Positions 46,822 through 57,152 are shown, numbered from the stretch's first letter. The stretch: 64,000 nt of DNA from Clostridioides difficile CD160 (GCF_000449425.2 NZ_AVHW01000021.1:1-64000), one strand, 5' to 3'. A program made the numbers and translations. Notes: generated by a model from the letters alone, not told the origin.

Positions 46822-48072
46822 ATGAAGATATTGGTTGTAGGCGGTGGCGGAAGAGAGCATGCTATATGCTGGAAACTAAGCAAAGAAAAGAATATAGATA
46901 AAGTTTATTGCGCGCCAGGTAATGCAGGGATTGCAAATGTAGCAGAATGTGTAAATATAAGTGATACTAATATAGAAGAACTTTTAAAATTTGCAAAAGA
47001 AAATAAAATAGGTCTTACAATAGTAGGGCCAGAAGTACCACTAGTTATGGGTATAGTAGATGAGTTTGAAAAGGAAGGTCTAAGAGTTTTTGGGCCTAAT
47101 AAAAAATGTGCTCAACTTGAAGGAAGTAAAGCTTTTTCAAAAGATTTTATGATAAAACATAACATACCTACTGCAAAATATAAAGAATATACAAACTTAG
47201 AAGAAGCTATATCAGAAATAGATAGCTTTGGGTATCCAGTAGTAATAAAAGCGGACGGATTAGCTGCTGGAAAAGGTGTTGTAATACCTGAAAATAGAGA
47301 AGATGCTATAGCAACTTTAAAAGAAATGATGTCAGATAAGAAGTTTGGAGCTGCTGGAGATAAAATAGTACTTGAAGAGTTCTTAAAAGGAATAGAAACT
47401 TCAATCTTGGCATTTGTAGATAACGACACAATAGTTCCTATGGCAAGTGCAAAAGACCATAAGAAAGTAAATAATTATGAACAAGGACCAAATACTGGTG
47501 GAATGGGAACTTTTTCACCTAGTGAAATATATACAGAAGAATTAGCAAATAAAGTAAAAGAGACAGTATTAGAAAAAACTTTAGAAGGATTCAAAAAAGA
47601 TGGTCTTAACTTTAAAGGTATTTTATTTGTTGGTCTTATGATAACTGAAGATGGAGAGAAAGTACTTGAATACAATGTAAGATTTGGAGACCCTGAGACA
47701 CAATCTGTTTTATTTAGATTAGAAACAGATTTACATGAGATAATGGAAGCTATATTGGATAATAAATTAAAAGATATAGAAATAAATTATAGTGATGATG
47801 AAGCAGTATGTGTTATGCTTACATCAGGAGGGTATCCAGACAGTTATGAAAAAGGAAAAATTATAACTGGTCTTGAAAACCTGGATGATGATATAGTAGT
47901 ATTCCACAGTGGTACTAAGATGCTTGATGGTAATTTAGTTACTAATGGAGGAAGAGTAATTGGTATAACTGCAAAATCAGCTACAGTTAAGGACGCAGCA
48001 GAAAAAGTTTATGAGAATATAAAGAAAATAAACTTTGAAGGAATGCACTATAGAACAGACATAGGAAGATAA
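46822..48072 (+). CDS. purD: Phosphoribosylamine-glycine ligase
   Basis: This ATP-grasp enzyme makes GAR from phosphoribosylamine and glycine. The 416-residue protein has VVGGGGREHAICW at the N-terminus, KADGLAAGKGVVIP, GPNTGGMGTFSP and EYNVRFGDPETQ. It lies 10 bases after purH behind AAGGAGG. Confidence 0.97.
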   Translation: MKILVVGGGGREHAICWKLSKEKNIDKVYCAPGNAGIANVAECVNISDTNIEELLKFAKENKIGLTIVGPEVPLVMGIVDEFEKEGLRVFGPNKKCAQLEGSKAFSKDFMIKHNIPTAKYKEYTNLEEAISEIDSFGYPVVIKADGLAAGKGVVIPENREDAIATLKEMMSDKKFGAAGDKIVLEEFLKGIETSILAFVDNDTIVPMASAKDHKKVNNYEQGPNTGGMGTFSPSEIYTEELANKVKETVLEKTLEGFKKDGLNFKGILFVGLMITEDGEKVLEYNVRFGDPETQSVLFRLETDLHEIMEAILDNKLKDIEINYSDDEAVCVMLTSGGYPDSYEKGKIITGLENLDDDIVVFHSGTKMLDGNLVTNGGRVIGITAKSATVKDAAEKVYENIKKINFEGMHYRTDIGR

Positions 48073-48096
48073 TTTTTCTAAAATGGAGGATAAGGT

Positions 48097-51000
48097 ATGT
48101 TGAATACTGAAAATAAAGACTCAATGGTTAGAAGAGTACTAGTTGAAAAAAGAGAAGGTTTTGACCTTGAGGCTAAAGCTTTAAAAAAAGACTTGTTAGA
48201 AAGTTTACACATAAGCAATATAGAAAATTTAAGAATATTAAATAGATATGATGTAGAGGGAATATCAGAAGAAGTTTATGAAAATGCAGCAAAAACAATA
48301 TTTTCTGAACCGAATCTAGATGTAGTATATTATGAAGAAATACCAGAGTTAAATGGTGAAAGAGTATTTGCGATAGAATTTCTTCCTGGTCAATATGACC
48401 AAAGAGGTGATTGGGCAGCTCAATGTATCCAAATCGTAAATCAAGGTGTAAGACCTGCTATTAATACAGCAAAGGTTTATATATTATCAGGTCAAGTAAC
48501 TGATGAAGAGTTTTCTAAAATAAAAGATTACTGTATAAATCCAGTCGATAGTAGAGAAGCATCTTTAGAAAAACCAGAAACATTAAAAATGGAAACTGAA
48601 ATACCAACAACAGTTGAAGTATTAGATGGGTTTATAGATTTAGATGAAGATGGACTAAAAACATTTGTAAGTGAAAAAGGGTTAGCAATGACTTTAGGAG
48701 ACTTACAACACGTTCAAAAATATTTTAAAGATACAGAAAAAAGAAACCTAACTATAACAGAAATAAAAGTTCTAGATACTTACTGGTCTGATCATTGTAG
48801 ACACACTACTTTTATGACTGAAATAGAAAATGTAAAAATAGAAGATGGTAAGTTTAATGATATAGTAAAAGAAGCGTATCAAATGTATCTTAACTCAAGA
48901 GACAATGTATATGTGAATAGACATAAAGATATATGTCTAATGGATATAGCTACAGTTGCAGTAAAAGAATTAAAGAAAAATGGAAAATTAAATGACCTAG
49001 ATGAAAGTGAAGAGATAAATGCATGTAGTATAAATGTAGATGTTGAAGTTGATGGAAAGATGGAAAAATATTTAGTAATGTTTAAAAATGAGACTCATAA
49101 CCATCCAACTGAAATAGAGCCATTTGGTGGAGCAGCTACTTGCCTAGGTGGAGCTATAAGAGACCCATTATCAGGAAGAAGTTATGTTTATCAAGCAATG
49201 CGTGTTACAGGAAGTGCTGACCCAAGAACAACTTTAGAGGATACTTTACCTGGAAAACTTATGCAGAGAAAAATTACTACAGAAGCTGCTCATGGTTATA
49301 GTTCATATGGTAACCAGATAGGTCTTACAACTGGACAAGTTGCAGAAGTATATGATGAAAACTTCGTTGCAAAGAGAATGGAAATAGGTGCAGTTATAGC
49401 AGCAGCACCAAAAGAAAATGTAGTAAGAGAAAGACCTGAAGCAGGAGATGTGATAGTTCTTCTTGGAGGAAAAACAGGAAGAGATGGTTGTGGAGGAGCA
49501 ACTGGTTCATCTAAAGAGCATAGTGAAGAATCAATCTTAACTTGTAGTGCAGAAGTTCAAAAAGGAGATGCTCCTAACGAAAGAAAAATACAAAGATTCT
49601 TTAGAAATAAAGAAGTCGCTCAAATGATAAAAAGATGTAATGACTTTGGAGCAGGTGGGGTTTGTGTTGCTATAGGTGAGATTGCTGATAGTTTGGACAT
49701 AAACTTAGATTTAGTGCCTAAAAAGTACGATGGACTTGATGGAACTGAACTTTCAATTTCAGAATCACAAGAGCGTATGGCTGTGGCTATAAAAAAAGAA
49801 AATAAAGATAAATTTATACAATTAGCAGTAGAAGAAAACTTAGAAGCTACACATGTAGCTACAGTAACTGATACAGGATATTTAAGAATGTTCTGGAATG
49901 GAAAAGCAATTGTAGATATAAATAGAGAGTTTTTGGACACAAATGGAGTAAAACAAACTACTGATGTTCATGTTACTAAAGTAGATGAAGAAAGCACATT
50001 CTTTAACTCTAATGAAATAGTAAAAGACGTTAAATGTGCAAGTATGAAAGATAAATTTACAAAAGTATTATCTGACCTTAATGTTTGCTCTCAAAAAGGA
50101 TTAGTTGAGATGTTTGATAATACAATTGGTGGCAATACAGTACTTATGCCATTTGGTGGAAAGTACCAAGCTACTCCAACTCAAGGTATGGTTGCTAAGA
50201 TACCAGTGCTTGGTGGAGAAACTAATACTTCTACAATAATGACTTATGGATACAATCCAAAGGTAGGAAAATGGAGTCCATTCCATGGTGCTTTATATGC
50301 AGTAGTAGAATCTGTGTGTAAATTGGTTGCTATTGGAGGAAATTACAGTACAACAAGACTTACATTCCAAGAGTATTTTGAGAAACTTGGTAACAATCCA
50401 GAAAAATGGGGTAAACCATTCTCAGCACTTTTAGGAGCATTCTATGCACAAAGTAAATTTGAGATACCTGCTATAGGTGGAAAAGACAGTATGTCTGGTA
50501 CATTTAAAGATATTGAAGTTCCGCCAACTTTGGTTTCATTTGCTGTTGATACAGTAGATGCTAGAAAAGTAGTATCTCCAGAATTTAAAAAAGCAGACTC
50601 AAAAGTAGTAATGTTATGTGTAAATAAATCAGAAAATGATGTTATAGATTTTGAAGAATTAAAGAAAAACTTGGATAAAGTAAGAGAACTTATACATGGA
50701 AATAAAGTTTTATCAACATATGCATTAGGATTTGCAGGTGTGGGTGAAGCAATAAGTAAAATGTCTTTTGGTAATAAAGTAGGATTTAAGTTTAGTGAAG
50801 AAGCTGAAAAGGCACTTACAGATGATAAATTATTTGAGGCTAGTTATGGAAATATAGTACTTGAATTAGCGAATGATGATTTAAATGTGTTAGATGGATA
50901 TAATTACATAGTGCTTGGAAGTACAGTTAAAGAAGCTAGTTTATTCATCAAAGGTGAAGAACTTTCATTAGATGAATTATATAAAGCACATTGTAGTACT

Positions 51001-51903
51001 TTAGAGCCTATATTCCCAACTAAAGCAGAAGAAGTAAAATCAAAAATAGAGACTATAAGTTATATATCACAAGGAGAAGCTAAGAAATCATCATTAAGTA
51101 TAGCTACTCCAAGAGTATTTATACCAGCATTCCCTGGAACAAACTGTGAATATGACTCTGCAAGAGCATTTGAAAGAGCAGGAGCTAATGCAAATATAAG
51201 AGTATTTAAGAATTTAACTTATAAAGATATAGAAGATTCTATAGATACAATAGTGAATGAGATAAAATCTTCTCAAATAATAATGTTACCAGGTGGATTT
51301 AGTGCAGGTGATGAGCCAGATGGTTCTGGTAAATTTATAGCTACTGTATTTAGAAATCCTAGAGTACAAGAAGCTATAAATGAGTTCTTAACTAAAAAAG
51401 ATGGTCTAATGCTAGGTATCTGTAATGGATTCCAAGTATTAATCAAATTAGGATTAGTTCCTTATGGAGAAATAAGAGTTCAAAGTGAAAATGCACCAAC
51501 ACTTACTTACAATAATATTGGTCGTCATCAGGCTAAGATTGCTAGAACTAGAATTTCTTCTAATAAATCTCCTTGGTTAGCTCAAACTAATGTTGGTGAT
51601 ATTCACAATATAGCAGTTTCTCATGGAGAAGGTAAGTTTGTTGCTAGTGAAGAGGTTATGAGAGAATTAATTGCTAATGGACAAGTGGCAACTCAGTATG
51701 TTGATTTTAATAACGAAGCTACTTATGATATTGAATTTAATCCAAATGGCTCATTCTATGCTGTTGAAGGTATAACTAGTGTTGATGGTAGAGTGTTTGG
51801 TAAGATGGGACATTCTGAGAGAATTGGTGAGGCAGTATATAAGAATATTATAGGTGAAAAAGACCAAAAGATATTTGAATCTGGAGTTAAGTATTTTAGA
51901 TAA
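48097..51903 (+). CDS. purL: Phosphoribosylformylglycinamidine synthase, single-chain (large) type
   Basis: This enzyme converts FGAR to FGAM with glutamine and ATP. Its 1268 residues fuse the PurS-like, PurL and PurQ-like parts that are separate proteins in Bacillus. The synthetase region shows DTYWSDHCRHTTFMTEI and FKNETHNHPTEIEPFGGAATCLGG. The C-terminal glutaminase has FIPAFPGTNCEYDSARAF, nucleophile Cys1109 in GICNGFQ, and the SHGEGKF and MGHSERIGE segments. It is the last gene of the operon and is followed by a terminator. Confidence 0.97.
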   Translation: MLNTENKDSMVRRVLVEKREGFDLEAKALKKDLLESLHISNIENLRILNRYDVEGISEEVYENAAKTIFSEPNLDVVYYEEIPELNGERVFAIEFLPGQYDQRGDWAAQCIQIVNQGVRPAINTAKVYILSGQVTDEEFSKIKDYCINPVDSREASLEKPETLKMETEIPTTVEVLDGFIDLDEDGLKTFVSEKGLAMTLGDLQHVQKYFKDTEKRNLTITEIKVLDTYWSDHCRHTTFMTEIENVKIEDGKFNDIVKEAYQMYLNSRDNVYVNRHKDICLMDIATVAVKELKKNGKLNDLDESEEINACSINVDVEVDGKMEKYLVMFKNETHNHPTEIEPFGGAATCLGGAIRDPLSGRSYVYQAMRVTGSADPRTTLEDTLPGKLMQRKITTEAAHGYSSYGNQIGLTTGQVAEVYDENFVAKRMEIGAVIAAAPKENVVRERPEAGDVIVLLGGKTGRDGCGGATGSSKEHSEESILTCSAEVQKGDAPNERKIQRFFRNKEVAQMIKRCNDFGAGGVCVAIGEIADSLDINLDLVPKKYDGLDGTELSISESQERMAVAIKKENKDKFIQLAVEENLEATHVATVTDTGYLRMFWNGKAIVDINREFLDTNGVKQTTDVHVTKVDEESTFFNSNEIVKDVKCASMKDKFTKVLSDLNVCSQKGLVEMFDNTIGGNTVLMPFGGKYQATPTQGMVAKIPVLGGETNTSTIMTYGYNPKVGKWSPFHGALYAVVESVCKLVAIGGNYSTTRLTFQEYFEKLGNNPEKWGKPFSALLGAFYAQSKFEIPAIGGKDSMSGTFKDIEVPPTLVSFAVDTVDARKVVSPEFKKADSKVVMLCVNKSENDVIDFEELKKNLDKVRELIHGNKVLSTYALGFAGVGEAISKMSFGNKVGFKFSEEAEKALTDDKLFEASYGNIVLELANDDLNVLDGYNYIVLGSTVKEASLFIKGEELSLDELYKAHCSTLEPIFPTKAEEVKSKIETISYISQGEAKKSSLSIATPRVFIPAFPGTNCEYDSARAFERAGANANIRVFKNLTYKDIEDSIDTIVNEIKSSQIIMLPGGFSAGDEPDGSGKFIATVFRNPRVQEAINEFLTKKDGLMLGICNGFQVLIKLGLVPYGEIRVQSENAPTLTYNNIGRHQAKIARTRISSNKSPWLAQTNVGDIHNIAVSHGEGKFVASEEVMRELIANGQVATQYVDFNNEATYDIEFNPNGSFYAVEGITSVDGRVFGKMGHSERIGEAVYKNIIGEKDQKIFESGVKYFR

Positions 51904-51956
51904 GGTCTTAATATTTAATTGGTAATTACAATTTATATTTTGGATATTTAAACTTA

Positions 51957-52007
51957 GAGAGATGTAATAATATGATTATAATCATTCAATATTACATCTC
52001 TTTTTTA
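51957..52007 (+). terminator. Terminator of the pur operon
   Basis: GAGAGATGTAATA pairs with TATTACATCTC across an AT-rich loop and is followed by TTTTTT. Confidence 0.9.
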
Positions 52008-52107
52008 TTTATATAAAAATAATACATTCTACTCAAGTCAAAATATAAGCTATGTTATAATTAATTATTAAGCAGAATTGAATATTTATTGGAGGTAAAC
52101 ACGATTA

Positions 52108-52980
52108 ATGAAAATATTAATAACAGGGTCTAATGGTCAATTAGGAAAAGAATTGGTCAACCAATTAAAATCAATCAATCAAAGTACGAATCAACTAAAA
52201 TATGCTATATTAGCTACAACAAGAGATGATTTAGATATATCTAATCAAATTAGTGTAGATGATTTTATATTGTATAATAAACCTGATGTAGTTATAAACT
52301 GTGCAGCATACACAAAGGTTGATGCATGTGAGGATAATGTAGAGATTGCATATAAAATAAATGCATTAGGAGCAAGAAATCTAGCTATAGCATCAGAGAA
52401 AATTAATGCAAAACTTGTTCACATATCAACTGACTATGTGTTCAATGGTTTTTCTAAATATCCATATATGGAAGATAATAAAACTGAACCCAAGTCTGTG
52501 TATGGGAAAAGTAAACTTATGGGAGAAAAGTTTGTGGAACAATTTTCACATAGGTACTTTATATTAAGAACAGCATGGTTATATGGTGATGGGAATAATT
52601 TTGTAAAGACTATGATAAGACTTTCTAAAGAAAACAAAGAAATTAATGTCGTTGATGACCAATTTGGAAGTCCAACAAGTACAGTAGACTTAGCAAAAGT
52701 TATAATAAATATTATGGAAACAGAACATTATGGGGTTTATCATGCGACATGTAAAGGGGAATGTAGTTGGTATGATTTCGCCAAAAAGATATTTGAATTA
52801 AAAAATATAGATATAAAAGTAAATCAAATTAAAAGTAAAGATTTTAAATGTAAGGCTCAAAGGCCCACCTATTCTGTATTGGATAATTTTATGTTGAAAT
52901 TAATTGGATTAAATTCATTTAGGAAGTGGGAAGAATCTATTGAAGAGTATCTGAAAGCATATGACATAGACAGGAAATAA
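52108..52980 (+). CDS. rmlD: dTDP-4-dehydrorhamnose reductase
   Basis: RmlD is the last step of dTDP-L-rhamnose synthesis, NAD(P)H-dependent. The 290-residue short-chain-dehydrogenase-like protein has TGSNGQLGKELV, INCAAYTKVDACE, STDYVFNG and the YxxxK pair in YGKSKLMGE. It heads the order rmlD-A-C-B. It may carry a slightly decayed ribosome site (TGGAGGT about 15 bases before the ATG). Confidence 0.95.
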   Translation: MKILITGSNGQLGKELVNQLKSINQSTNQLKYAILATTRDDLDISNQISVDDFILYNKPDVVINCAAYTKVDACEDNVEIAYKINALGARNLAIASEKINAKLVHISTDYVFNGFSKYPYMEDNKTEPKSVYGKSKLMGEKFVEQFSHRYFILRTAWLYGDGNNFVKTMIRLSKENKEINVVDDQFGSPTSTVDLAKVIINIMETEHYGVYHATCKGECSWYDFAKKIFELKNIDIKVNQIKSKDFKCKAQRPTYSVLDNFMLKLIGLNSFRKWEESIEEYLKAYDIDRK

Positions 52981-53068
52981 AATAATATGTTGTATAAAAT
53001 ATAAATATTTCTTTTATTTATCCGATAATCATAATATGACAAAAACAATTTTAAGGATGGAATAAAGT

Positions 53069-53938
53069 ATGAAAGGAATTATTTTAGCAGGAGGGTCTGG
53101 AACAAGACTATATCCTATAACAAAATGTATATCAAAACAAACACTTCCAATATATGATAAACCAATGATATATTACCCTATGTCAGTTCTTATGTTAGCA
53201 GGGATACAAGATATACTAATAATATCTACACCAAGAGATATAACAGCATTTGAGGAACTATTTGGAGATGGAAGTTCATTAGGACTTAAAATAACATACG
53301 CAACGCAGGAAAAACCAAATGGGATTGCAGAAGCATTTATAATAGGAGAAGAATTTATAGGAAATGATAGTGTATCTCTTGTATTAGGTGATAATATATT
53401 TTATGGGTATGGGTTTAGTGAAAGATTAGAGAATGCAGTTAAAAGAAGTGGTGCAACTATATTTGGATATCATGTAAGCAATCCAAATGAATTTGGAGTT
53501 GTAGAATTTGATAAAGATTTTAATGTATTATCGATAGAAGAAAAACCTAAAATACCTAAATCTAATTATGCTATACCAGGATTATATTTTTATGATAATG
53601 ATGTTGTAGAGATAGCAAAGTTTGTTGAACCATCAGCTAGAGGTGAACTAGAAATAACTTCGATAAATAATGAATATTTAAGAAGAGGAAAATTAAAGGT
53701 AGAACTTTTAGGAAGAGGTATGGCTTGGCTTGATACTGGTACACATAAAGGTCTATTAGATGCTTCTAACTACGTAGAAGTGGTTCAAACAAGACAAGGA
53801 TTGTACATAGCATGTTTAGAAGAAATTGCATATACAAAAGGATATATAAACAGAGAACAACTAATGAAATTAGCTAAACCACTGATAAAAACCGAGTATG
53901 GTCAATATCTATTAAATTTAGCTAGTGAAGATATGTAA
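53069..53938 (+). CDS. rmlA: Glucose-1-phosphate thymidylyltransferase
   Basis: RmlA activates glucose 1-phosphate with dTTP. The 289-residue nucleotidyltransferase has [42 protein letters not shown] and [15 protein letters not shown]. Its length is typical for the homotetrameric RmlA. Confidence 0.97.
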   Translation: MKGIILAGGSGTRLYPITKCISKQTLPIYDKPMIYYPMSVLMLAGIQDILIISTPRDITAFEELFGDGSSLGLKITYATQEKPNGIAEAFIIGEEFIGNDSVSLVLGDNIFYGYGFSERLENAVKRSGATIFGYHVSNPNEFGVVEFDKDFNVLSIEEKPKIPKSNYAIPGLYFYDNDVVEIAKFVEPSARGELEITSINNEYLRRGKLKVELLGRGMAWLDTGTHKGLLDASNYVEVVQTRQGLYIACLEEIAYTKGYINREQLMKLAKPLIKTEYGQYLLNLASEDM

Positions 53939-53986
53939 TTATGGTAAATAAAATTTATTATAAATTTTATTAAGGAGTTTGTTATA

Positions 53987-54547
53987 ATGGGAAAATTTAA
54001 ATTTATAAAGACAAAAATAGAAGGATTATATATAGTTGAACCAAATGTGTTTTGTGATGAAAGAGGATATTTTATGGAAAGTTACAATAAAAAGGATTTT
54101 ATGGAGCAGGGCCTTGATATGTGTTTTATTCAAGATAATGAATCCAGTTCAAGAAAAGGCGTTTTAAGGGGAATGCATTTTCAAACTAGATATCCTCAAG
54201 GAAAATTAGTCAGAGTTATAGAGGGAGAAGTTTTCGATGTTGCAGTTGACTTAAGGAAAGATTCACAAACATTTGGAGAGTGGGAAGGAGTAATACTGTC
54301 TGATAAAAATAAAAAGCAATTTTATATTCCAGAAGGATTTGCACATGGATTTTTAGTTTTATCAGAAAAAGCAGTATTTACTTATAAATGTACAAATTAT
54401 TATCATCCAGAATTTGAAAGTGGTTTTCTGTGGAATGATAAGCAAGTATCAATTGATTGGCCTTTAGAAGAAATTGAAAAAATATTATTGTCAGAAAAGG
54501 ACAAAAAACAGAAAAGTTTTAAAGAGATTTGTATAGAGGTTTATTAG
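53987..54547 (+). CDS. rmlC: dTDP-4-dehydrorhamnose 3,5-epimerase
   Basis: This 186-residue cupin epimerase contains FCDERGYFMESYN, GVLRGMHFQ with the catalytic histidine, the basic LVRVIEGEVFDVAVDLRKDS, and YIPEGFAHGFLVLSE. It lies between rmlA and rmlB, as expected for one pathway. Confidence 0.96.
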   Translation: MGKFKFIKTKIEGLYIVEPNVFCDERGYFMESYNKKDFMEQGLDMCFIQDNESSSRKGVLRGMHFQTRYPQGKLVRVIEGEVFDVAVDLRKDSQTFGEWEGVILSDKNKKQFYIPEGFAHGFLVLSEKAVFTYKCTNYYHPEFESGFLWNDKQVSIDWPLEEIEKILLSEKDKKQKSFKEICIEVY

Positions 54548-54569
54548 AATTAAAATTTAGGAGAAAAAT

Positions 54570-55553
54570 ATGAAAAAAATATTGATAACTGGAGGAGCAG
54601 GATTTATTGGGAGTAATTTTGTACATTATGTGCTTAATAAGTATGTAGATTATTTTATTGTTAATTTAGACTTGTTGACTTATGCTGGTAATTTGGAAAC
54701 ATTAAGAGAAATACAAGACAATCCTAACTATAGGTTTGTTAAAGGAGATATTTCAGATAGAGAACAGGTATATAAGTTATTTGAAGAAGAAAAGTTTGAC
54801 ATGGTTATCAACTTTGCTGCTGAATCCCATGTAGATAGGTCAGTTAGGAATCCTGAATTATTTATACAAACAAATATTATGGGAACCCAAGTGCTTTTGG
54901 ATGCATCTGTAAAATATGGAGTAAAAAGATACCATCAGATTTCTACTGATGAAGTATATGGGGATTTGCCAATTGATAGAAAGGATTTATTTTTTACTGA
55001 GAAATCTACTGTCAATCCAAGTTCGCCTTATGCTGCTTCTAAAACATCAGCAGACTTATTAGTAAATTCTTACTATAGAACATATGGATTGCCAATAACA
55101 ATTTCTAGATGTTCAAATAATTATGGACCATATCATTTTCCTGAAAAATTAATCCCTCTCATGATTCTAAATGCTTTAGAGGATAAGAACTTGCCAGTAT
55201 ATGGTAATGGAACAAATGTAAGAGATTGGTTACATGTATATGACCATTGCACTGCTATAGACTTAATAATACATAAAGGTAATATAGGCGAAATTTATAA
55301 TATAGGTGGTCATAATGAAAGAAGTAATATAGAAGTAGTAAAAATTATATTAAATCTTTTAGGTAAATCTGAAGATTTAATATCCTATGTAAACGATAGA
55401 CCTGGTCATGATTTAAGATATGCTATTGACCCATCTAAAATAGAAAATGAGCTAGGTTGGAAGGCGAAATATGATTTTGATTTAGGTATAAGAGAAACGG
55501 TTAAATGGTATGTAGAACATGAATATTGGTGGAGAGCTATTTTATCAGTTTAA
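54570..55553 (+). CDS. rmlB: dTDP-glucose 4,6-dehydratase
   Basis: RmlB makes the 4-keto-6-deoxy intermediate. The 327-residue extended SDR has TGGAGFIGSNFVHYV, NFAAESHVDRSV, the catalytic TDEVYG and YAASKTSADLL, and NNYGPYHFPEKLIP. It starts 22 bases after rmlC behind AGGAG. The rhamnose may feed a surface polysaccharide or flagellin glycan. No glycosyltransferase is adjacent in the window. Confidence 0.97.
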   Translation: MKKILITGGAGFIGSNFVHYVLNKYVDYFIVNLDLLTYAGNLETLREIQDNPNYRFVKGDISDREQVYKLFEEEKFDMVINFAAESHVDRSVRNPELFIQTNIMGTQVLLDASVKYGVKRYHQISTDEVYGDLPIDRKDLFFTEKSTVNPSSPYAASKTSADLLVNSYYRTYGLPITISRCSNNYGPYHFPEKLIPLMILNALEDKNLPVYGNGTNVRDWLHVYDHCTAIDLIIHKGNIGEIYNIGGHNERSNIEVVKIILNLLGKSEDLISYVNDRPGHDLRYAIDPSKIENELGWKAKYDFDLGIRETVKWYVEHEYWWRAILSV

Positions 55554-55591
55554 TTTTGAAGTTTATAAAGTTTAGAAAGGGGAGTTTTATA

Positions 55592-56260
55592 TTGAATGAT
55601 ATAAGTTCACTAATTAATATATTGGCATTGACTCAATTATCTGGTAGCAACACTACAAATCAGTGTAATTGTACATATAATAATTCATCTGGATTTGACA
55701 TGATTATGATGACTTTGTTAAAAGCAATATCACAAAATAATCAACAGACTTCTAATGGATACAATTTATCATCTAATTCTGAAAATTTATTTAATGAGCT
55801 TGATAATGTAGTAAATAATACAACTAGTAGATTTATAGATGTTGATACAAAAGATAAAAGTGTAAAGACAAGAATTGAAAATGCTGTAGAGCAAGCATCA
55901 AAAAAATATAACATAGATGCAAATCTTATAAAGGCAATAATTAAAGTTGAATCAGATTTTAATCCTAATACAGTTTCTTCTGCTGGAGCTAAGGGTCTTA
56001 TGCAACTTATGCCAGAAAATTGCAGAGACTTGGGTGTTACAGACCCTTTTAATATAGAACAAAATATAGATGCAGGAACTAGACATATTAAAGAATATAT
56101 AGATATGTTTGGAGGTAGCATAGAAATGGGGCTGATGGCATATAATGGTGGTCCTGGAAGGATGAAAAGCAGAGGGGTGGAATCAATTTCTGACTTATAT
56201 AAAATGCCAAAAGAAACACAAAATTATATTCCAAAGGTTATGAAATATTATAGAGGGTAG
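55592..56260 (+). CDS. Lytic transglycosylase (SLT fold) of the flagellar cluster
   Basis: This 222-residue protein probably opens peptidoglycan for the flagellar rod. I place the start at TTG 55592 because AAAGGGGAG lies 7 bases upstream. A longer frame would overlap rmlB without a site. The C-terminal SLT domain (about 95-222) has catalytic Glu120 in KVESDFNP, then AGAKGLMQLMP and MAYNGGPGRM. The N-terminal 90 residues are low-complexity and lack a signal peptide, so export by the flagellar secretion system is possible. YaaR- and FliN-like genes follow closely. Confidence 0.9.
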   Translation: MNDISSLINILALTQLSGSNTTNQCNCTYNNSSGFDMIMMTLLKAISQNNQQTSNGYNLSSNSENLFNELDNVVNNTTSRFIDVDTKDKSVKTRIENAVEQASKKYNIDANLIKAIIKVESDFNPNTVSSAGAKGLMQLMPENCRDLGVTDPFNIEQNIDAGTRHIKEYIDMFGGSIEMGLMAYNGGPGRMKSRGVESISDLYKMPKETQNYIPKVMKYYRG

Positions 56261-56268
56261 GCTTTATT

Positions 56269-56697
56269 ATGGGTATAAATATAGATAAGCTAAACATAAG
56301 TCCAAGTAGAAATATAGAAGTGAAAAAAACAAAGGAAAATAATAAATTTTCTGATAGCTTAGGTTTCGTAAAACAATCTTCTTCATTAGAGGATATAAAA
56401 AGAAATTTTGAAAGTGTAAAAAAGGCTGGAGAAAGGCTTGTACTTACTCAAAATTATGGAGACATTAATAGGTATAAAAATGCTGTAAAAGAATATCTAA
56501 AATCTGTTGTAGATAATATGTATTCACTCGATAAAAATAGTAGTTTTTGGGAGCATCAATATTACAAAAATGTAAAGATTGTTGATAATAAACTTGAGGA
56601 TATGACTAGTAAGTTACTTAGTGAAGAAAAAGAAAACATAGATATTGTCTCTACTGTTGATATGATACAAGGCCTGTTAATAGACATGTATAGATAA
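56269..56697 (+). CDS. YaaR family (DUF327) protein
   Basis: This 142-residue helical protein has the C-terminal pattern of YaaR: INRYKNAVKEYLKSVVDNMY, VDNKLEDMTSKLL, VSTVDMIQGLLIDMY. The family function is unknown. It is placed 8 bases after the transglycosylase and 23 before the FliN-like gene, in a flagellar context. An unstructured N-terminus of about 35 residues precedes the domain. Confidence 0.85.
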   Translation: MGINIDKLNISPSRNIEVKKTKENNKFSDSLGFVKQSSSLEDIKRNFESVKKAGERLVLTQNYGDINRYKNAVKEYLKSVVDNMYSLDKNSSFWEHQYYKNVKIVDNKLEDMTSKLLSEEKENIDIVSTVDMIQGLLIDMYR

Positions 56698-56720
56698 GGT
56701 TATACGAGGAGAAAAGTTTT

Positions 56721-57035
56721 ATGAATAACAAAAAAGAGGATATATATGAATTGAATTTTGGTCAACTAATAGAAGAAAAGACTGGAGTTATAGAAGAAAA
56801 TCAAAATGTTTTTAATGCAAAAGTAAATGTATCTGTTTCTATAGGAAAAACAACAGAAACAATAAAAAACATATTAGATTTAAAAGAAGGCTCTATAATA
56901 AAATTAAATAAGAATGTAGATGAAAAATTAGATATATATGCAAATGATAGATTGTTTGCTTATGGAGAAAGTATTATTACAAATGAAAAATTATCTATAA
57001 GATTATCTAAAATAGAAGATTCAGATATAAATTAA
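56721..57035 (+). CDS. fliN: FliN/SpoA-domain flagellar motor-switch-type protein
   Basis: This 104-residue protein consists mostly of a SpoA (FliN C-terminal) domain: VNVSVSIGKTTETIKNILDLKEGSIIKLNKNVDEKLDIYANDRLFAYGE. That is the fold of the C-ring switch proteins FliN, FliM and FliY. It closes the transglycosylase-YaaR-FliN unit and is followed by a terminator. It may be an accessory rather than the main FliN. Confidence 0.88.
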   Translation: MNNKKEDIYELNFGQLIEEKTGVIEENQNVFNAKVNVSVSIGKTTETIKNILDLKEGSIIKLNKNVDEKLDIYANDRLFAYGESIITNEKLSIRLSKIEDSDIN

Positions 57036-57046
57036 CATTTTAAATA

Positions 57047-57097
57047 GTATCCCTTTAGGTTATTCTGTATGAGTTTAGCTAAGGGGATATTTTTATA
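57047..57097 (+). terminator. Terminator between fliN-like gene and flgM
   Basis: ATCCCTTTAG (57049-57058) pairs with CTAAGGGGAT (57079-57088), one G-U, followed by ATTTTTAT. It separates the upstream unit from the flgM operon. Confidence 0.78.
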
Positions 57098-57124
57098 AAA
57101 ATTTTAAAATATGTTCGAATCATA

Positions 57125-57152
57125 TAAATATTTTTATTTTTTGAGCGATAAT
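57125..57152 (+). promoter_or_regulatory. Sigma-D (flagellar sigma-28) promoter of flgM operon
   Basis: TAAA (57125-57128), 16 bases, GCGATAAT (57145-57152) match the sigma-28 consensus TAAA-N15-GCCGATAA. It lies about 35 bases before flgM, downstream of a terminator. Confidence 0.72.

Noticed and set aside
55526-55591. Longer start (55526) for the transglycosylase
   Set aside because: It would overlap rmlB and has no ribosome site; TTG 55592 has AAAGGGGAG at good spacing.
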